The position numbers were made by a program, and so were the translations under genes. A stretch of 8,526 nucleotides of DNA, taken from the NCBI GenBank assembly GCA_028699795.1, contig JAQVTZ010000081.1, forward strand, positions 1-8,526. The letters are read 5' to 3'. Source of the stretch: Clostridia bacterium (GTDB lineage Bacteria > Bacillota > Clostridia > Christensenellales > DTU072). The notes below the pieces were generated by a model, which was not told the origin of the DNA, made no database searches, and saw only the letters and a program-made list of their open reading frames with translations. Below, in pieces: positions 4,898 to 8,526 of the stretch (the first letter of the stretch is position 1; each line of letters begins with the position of its first letter).

Positions 4898-7626
4898 GAC
4901 ATCACCGTAATAAAGAAGACTTTGGTAACCGTTTGGGCGTTTACCGTTACACTGCCGTATATTTCGTATACCCCCGCGTTGGCCGTATGACTGATGATAC
5001 GAACATCACCGTCATCCGTATGCGAACTTCCCGCAAGATTGGTATAATCCCATTGAATGGTATAGTAATCGTTGATTCCGAGTCCGTAATACACATATAG
5101 GGGTACCCTAACCATAGTTTGTTGTTTAGAGTATGTGTAATAAAACAGGCTTTCCAGCACCTGCGACGCCTCCGCTTTGTCAGAATCTACAACAAAAAGC
5201 AAGGGCGTTTCGGCGACACCGTCATAATCATTATACACCGAAATCCCTCTGTTCGTCAAAAAGGTAAAAGTGCTGATATTGTAATCCCCTTTGGCGCCGT
5301 AATACAAGTCTATCACAGGCGTCGCCGTATTGTATAAATATACATATTCTAAATCGGTAATATCCTTTAGCGCGTCAAACAGTTTGATAGCGCACGCGGT
5401 TAGCGTCAGCGTTTTGATGGAAGGATAGATGGATAGCCCGTTGATATCTGTCAATCCGCTGTCGGCAAGGCTAAGCGTTTCTACCTGATGGCTCATCGTA
5501 AGATTGTCCATATTGGTTATGCCTGCATTGCCATCGAGAGCTAGTTGTTGCAAAAAGTTGAGATCGTCCAACATGTCCAGATTGTCGTTGGTCAATCCGC
5601 AATTTTTAAGGCTGAGCGTCTCTAGCTCTTCAATTTGATTGACATACTGCATATCGCTTTCGGTAAAGCCTCTGCCGTCGAAGTTGAACCCTGTCGTCCC
5701 CGTAAGAAATTCCACGCCCTTATAACTTGATACCGTACCGTTCATAGACTGCGGCACGGCAAATAAAGGTTGGATTGCGGAGGCTTCTTCGGCAGTCAGC
5801 ACGGTGTCCTCGTCGGTATCGTAGACAGAAAGCATCGCGGCATACAAAAGCGTATCGGGCGCGCCCCGCGCATCGTTGTTGATAATACCCGGTATCGTAA
5901 AATACGAGGCCCTGCTGTAAATTTCGTCTGTTCCCTCGAACAGATAGGTTATCGTAATAAGCGAGTCGGTAACAGGCGCCGCCGTCACATCGATATCGAA
6001 CTCGGTATTGTCTTGATAAGCGGTGACGGTAAGCGTATCTTGAGGGAACCCTTGAGGCGCTACAATATTGTAGTAGATATTGTACCTCAAATAATTACTC
6101 GGCAGCGTAAAATCCGCATAGGTTCTGCCCGAGGTTCGCTCGGTCACCATTTCATCAATCAGCGAATACAACAAGGCGTAACGGTCTGGACTGTTGACCC
6201 CGCCAACCCCTGTCGCATCCACAAAAAACACCTGCACATCGCGTTCGACATATTCGGGAGAGTTCGCCACAAAGGTAAAGCCCATGCGCACAAAAACTGT
6301 GACAGCGGAGGACTCTGGCAATTCGTTTACTTTAATCACTCCGTTCTCTATATAATAATATCCCTCCCCTTCGCCGTTTCCGATAAGCGTATAATCGGGT
6401 GTTTGCTTGATGCCGTAAGGCTCAAGTTCGGTAAAGGTCGGTAATTCGATTTCGGACTCTATATTGGAAATGATATAGATGTCCATATTGCTTACGATAT
6501 TGTTTGCGATGTCCAAATTGCTCTCAACGACCACATTAAGTGTAAATACCGCATCTTGCGTTTGGTTGTCGTTATTGTCTATGGTTGCGGTAAGCGTTAC
6601 GGTACGGGAATAGGTGTTCCTTTTTAACACATAAGAAGAAACAATATCCGACTCGTACACATATCCCTCTCTGTTTTGGTCGGGGTAAGTATACGCGACA
6701 AAGTTTGCCGTATACGAATAACTCAACCCGTAATACGCATTGCCTCGCAACAGGTTGATGTCTTTATACACATACACGGTTTCCGTACTATATTTGTAAT
6801 GTTCGAAAAAGGCTTCCAACTCGGCGACACCGTAAGAAAGTCTGTTGTCGGACAATGCCGCCACGGTTACCGTATAGTTGTGCGAATGCGGCGCAAGAAA
6901 AGACGGCGAATCGATGGTGAGCGTAAGCGTTACCGCCGTTTGTTGCGCGGGAAGGGTCACCGTGCCGCTATCCGAAAGCACCGCGGGCGCCGAACTGCTC
7001 CAATCAAACGAGATGTCCGTATTGTAATAATGCGACATGAGATCGAGATCGTAAAGGATGACTTCTTCGGTGGGAGCCGCCGCCAAAAAGATGCGTTCGG
7101 CAAGGTCTTGCTCGGTTTGCGATACGCCGCTTACCGTCGTTTCGATGCGTGTAATGTTATTTTCGGCATACAAAGCGTTGGGCACATCCAAATAGACGGT
7201 ACCGCCGTCCAACACGCCGTTGGACAGTGAGAGCGCCCCATGATAGCGATGTTGAAAAGCAAGCGTATGCCCGTTAAGATAAAGCGTGAACCCTCCCAAA
7301 TCAAGATTGCAATCGCGGTGAATGACAAGGTCGTAGCTTAACGAAATATCTGCCGTAAGCAACAGCGTTTCGCGTTGGCCGCGGTTGCCAACTTGTTGGA
7401 ATTCGTAGTCGGATACTTCTTTATATCCGTTGTCGTAACGGTCGAACGCGTGCTGCCGCAAGGCGTATTCGTTCGCAATCTGTACGACGCCCGTTTCGGT
7501 ATCCGCCCCGCCCGTAAGACTTGCGTTTTGGGGAGTTGACGCGGTAAAAAAAGCATAGGTAACCCACACCGCGGCAAGCAATGTAAAGAACAAAAACAGG
7601 AAGCTTACTATCATCGTCTTTTTCAT
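4894..7626 (-). CDS. Large modular secreted protein: SipW-type leader, Ig-like domains, EF-hand-like loop, leucine-rich repeats
   Basis: I do not recognise this 910-residue protein as a named family. Its leader (1-30; MKK, hydrophobic core, then VTYAFFTAS at 22-30, probable cleavage after A25) is of the SipW type, like that of the next gene. Residues about 85-155 (LDLGGFTLYLNGHTL at 108-122) resemble the start of a right-handed beta-helix. Four divergent immunoglobulin-like modules seem to follow, near 165-256, 260-369, 375-470 and 480-578; the first has FDWSSSAPAVLSDSGTVTLP (207-226), typical of degenerate bacterial Ig domains. A near-canonical EF-hand loop lies at D603-E614 (DTDEDTVLTAEE). 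Leucine-rich repeats run from about 664 to 765 (LETLSLKNCGLT, LQQLALDGN, VETLSLADSGLT, IKTLTLTACAI). A last beta-rich module spans about 840-910. There is no LPXTG, C-terminal helix or SLH domain, so it is probably released or built into a matrix. GAGG (7635-7638) lies 8 bases before the ATG, which overlaps the previous stop. Adhesion or scaffold function is inference. Confidence 0.85.
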   Translation of the reverse strand: MKKTMIVSFLFLFFTLLAAVWVTYAFFTASTPQNASLTGGADTETGVVQIANEYALRQHAFDRYDNGYKEVSDYEFQQVGNRGQRETLLLTADISLSYDLVIHRDCNLDLGGFTLYLNGHTLAFQHRYHGALSLSNGVLDGGTVYLDVPNALYAENNITRIETTVSGVSQTEQDLAERIFLAAAPTEEVILYDLDLMSHYYNTDISFDWSSSAPAVLSDSGTVTLPAQQTAVTLTLTIDSPSFLAPHSHNYTVTVAALSDNRLSYGVAELEAFFEHYKYSTETVYVYKDINLLRGNAYYGLSYSYTANFVAYTYPDQNREGYVYESDIVSSYVLKRNTYSRTVTLTATIDNNDNQTQDAVFTLNVVVESNLDIANNIVSNMDIYIISNIESEIELPTFTELEPYGIKQTPDYTLIGNGEGEGYYYIENGVIKVNELPESSAVTVFVRMGFTFVANSPEYVERDVQVFFVDATGVGGVNSPDRYALLYSLIDEMVTERTSGRTYADFTLPSNYLRYNIYYNIVAPQGFPQDTLTVTAYQDNTEFDIDVTAAPVTDSLITITYLFEGTDEIYSRASYFTIPGIINNDARGAPDTLLYAAMLSVYDTDEDTVLTAEEASAIQPLFAVPQSMNGTVSSYKGVEFLTGTTGFNFDGRGFTESDMQYVNQIEELETLSLKNCGLTNDNLDMLDDLNFLQQLALDGNAGITNMDNLTMSHQVETLSLADSGLTDINGLSIYPSIKTLTLTACAIKLFDALKDITDLEYVYLYNTATPVIDLYYGAKGDYNISTFTFLTNRGISVYNDYDGVAETPLLFVVDSDKAEASQVLESLFYYTYSKQQTMVRVPLYVYYGLGINDYYTIQWDYTNLAGSSHTDDGDVRIISHTANAGVYEIYGSVTVNAQTVTKVFFITVMS
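7623..7626 (-). other. ATGA stop-start overlap (partial gene to 910-residue gene)
   Basis: The TGA of the partial gene (7623-7625) and the ATG of the 910-residue gene (7624-7626) overlap, repeating the junction seen at 4894-4897 and tying all three genes into one operon. Here the downstream gene also has a reasonable Shine-Dalgarno, GAGG at 7635-7638. Confidence 0.85.
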
Positions 7627-8526
7627 GCGTGATACCTCACAGTAAACAACCTTTCGTAGCTGCCACCGTTATAGCCGATACGCGCGACAAACGAAAAACA
7701 ATCTTCGTAGCTATCTTCCGAAACGGTTAGCGCAGACCCGTCTACCGTGACTCTTTGAGACAGCGAAATCCATTCGATTTGGTAGGTATTGCCTTGATAG
7801 CTTACCTCCGCGGGCAGGGTCAAGCCGTTCGCGATCGTGTTCGCCTCCAACACATTGTCCGTCATAAGTTCTATGTCTATTGCATTAAGAATACACGATG
7901 CGTATTTTTCGTCTTGCGTATTGATGTATTCGTCACCGCCCATTTGCGCGCCGATATCGGACAAGGTGTGATACATACGGGCATACGCCCAAGCGTTGCG
8001 TGCAAACATGGCGCCGCGTGTCGACGAGCTTGTAAGCGTATACAACGAGGTAATGGTATCGTTGTTCATGACAAAACCATAGTTTTGCACTCCCGTACCC
8101 GACATAGTAAGTGTCGTAAGCAGCGTAAGGCTTTCGAACACGGCGGCGTCGCGTATCAGTAGCGGCATTTCGCTTACCGTGAGGTCGGTAAGTGTGCCGT
8201 TCAGTTCTTCAAGTTCTGCAAGGTCGTAATCATAAAATCTTCTTACGGTAAGTGCGGTTACCGCCGACAGATAGCTTATTCCTTCCAAACTGCTGATATA
8301 AGGCGTGCTTTCGCCAAAACTGACGCTTGTATCGCTCAGTTCCGCCGCAGTCAGCGTGCCGTCCGCGTCGTCGTCCAAGACTTTAAAGAAATAATATCTT
8401 AGAATAGGGTCTGGCATAACGGTTTCGATATCGACATAATCGCTTGCCGTCTCGGACCAAATGAAGCCTGAGGTGCGGTAATATTGGTTGGAGAGGTCGG
8501 CATCTTGTAAAGTGATGATTTCGACT
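7623..8526 (-). CDS. Partial secreted-type protein: EF-hand-like loop, LRR-like repeats, terminal Ig-like domain (N-terminus outside window)
   Basis: The reading frame is open to the right edge, so the first in-frame ATG (8415-8417), which has no ribosome binding site, is almost certainly internal; about 300 codons are visible. In fragment numbering, a canonical EF-hand loop lies at D51-E62 (DDDADGTLTAAE). Degenerate leucine-rich-like repeats follow at about 75-165 (LEGISYLSAVTALTV, LTDLTVSEMPLLI, LTTLTMSGTGV), then a helical linker, then an Ig-like domain at about 232-298 (LTLPAEVSYQG, QIEWISL, ending ERLFTVRY) of the degenerate bacterial Ig type. The order matches the C-terminal third of the next protein, and the stretch around the calcium loop is alike in both (LL/LR-Y...V-D-D-D...LTA-E...S-GI/GV-YL/FL), so the two are probably paralogues. 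A SipW-type leader is likely but lies outside the window. It is the upstream member of the operon; its function is unknown beyond a probable extracellular adhesive or structural role. Confidence 0.8.
   Translation of the reverse strand, partial: VEIITLQDADLSNQYYRTSGFIWSETASDYVDIETVMPDPILRYYFFKVLDDDADGTLTAAELSDTSVSFGESTPYISSLEGISYLSAVTALTVRRFYDYDLAELEELNGTLTDLTVSEMPLLIRDAAVFESLTLLTTLTMSGTGVQNYGFVMNNDTITSLYTLTSSSTRGAMFARNAWAYARMYHTLSDIGAQMGGDEYINTQDEKYASCILNAIDIELMTDNVLEANTIANGLTLPAEVSYQGNTYQIEWISLSQRVTVDGSALTVSEDSYEDCFSFVARIGYNGGSYERLFTVRYHA
8031..8435 (-). repeat. Protein-level duplicated EF-hand/LRR module, copy 1 (copy 2 at 5302-5889)
   Basis: The region encodes a block that recurs in the next gene: a hydrophobic lead-in, a 12-residue calcium-type loop (codons 8340-8375 here, 5785-5820 in copy 2), a short spacer, then leucine-rich repeats. 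The similarity is visible in the proteins but not as long DNA identity, so the duplication is old. Confidence 0.6.

Noticed and set aside
5770..6444. Long open frame (224 codons) on the plus strand inside the 910-residue gene
   Set aside because: It is antisense to a well-supported gene, has no ribosome binding site or promoter that I can see, and its product is a low-complexity basic sequence rich in Arg, Ile and His, typical of a shadow frame.
6676..7230. 184-codon plus-strand frame antisense to the start of the 910-residue gene
   Set aside because: Arg-rich, no recognisable domain, and directly opposite the leader and Ig-like coding region, which reads sensibly.
8415..8417. ATG as the true start of the right-edge gene
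   Set aside because: The frame stays open for 36 more codons to the window edge with sensible sequence, and there is no Shine-Dalgarno before this ATG. The domain order also implies a missing N-terminus with a leader.

Overview
The window looks like chromosomal DNA of a Gram-positive-type (Firmicutes, probably Clostridia) bacterium. The evidence is textbook sigma-A promoters with 17-bp spacers, purine-rich ribosome binding sites, and two adjacent secreted proteins with SipW-type leaders, one of them TasA/camelysin-like. The genetic code is standard: TGA ends several genes and Trp is TGG. Lineage below phylum is inference. I see no rRNA, tRNA, CRISPR array, insertion sequence or integrase.

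Left part (1-2828). A ProB-like amino acid kinase without a PUA domain (minus strand) and a compact family 2 glycoside hydrolase (plus strand) are divergently transcribed. They share a 187-bp intergenic region in which two near-consensus promoters lie back to back, their -35 boxes only 5 bp apart. The glycosidase has no signal peptide, so it probably acts on imported sugars.

Middle (2829-4231). The glycosidase converges on a CPA2-type Na+/H+ antiporter that carries the Asp-Asp pair and lysine of electrogenic NapA-like exchangers but has no C-terminal regulatory domain. A bidirectional terminator between them extends into the last codons of the antiporter. The antiporter starts at GTG and has its own near-consensus promoter with a small hairpin just after the predicted transcription start.

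Right part (4232-8526). Three minus-strand genes overlap by ATGA at both junctions and form a translationally coupled operon whose start lies beyond the right edge. In transcription order they are: an incomplete protein with an EF-hand-like loop, leucine-rich-like repeats and a terminal Ig-like domain; a 910-residue protein with a SipW-type leader, a short beta-helix-like start, several divergent Ig-like domains, an EF-hand-like loop, leucine-rich repeats and a terminal Ig-like domain; and a 221-residue TasA/camelysin-like protein, also with a SipW-type leader. The first two share the same EF-hand/LRR/Ig module and are probably paralogues. No cell-wall anchor is visible. The best hypothesis is an extracellular matrix or fibre system: a TasA-like subunit co-produced with large modular surface proteins. 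The dedicated signal peptidase it would need is not in the window. This operon is the most interesting part of the window.
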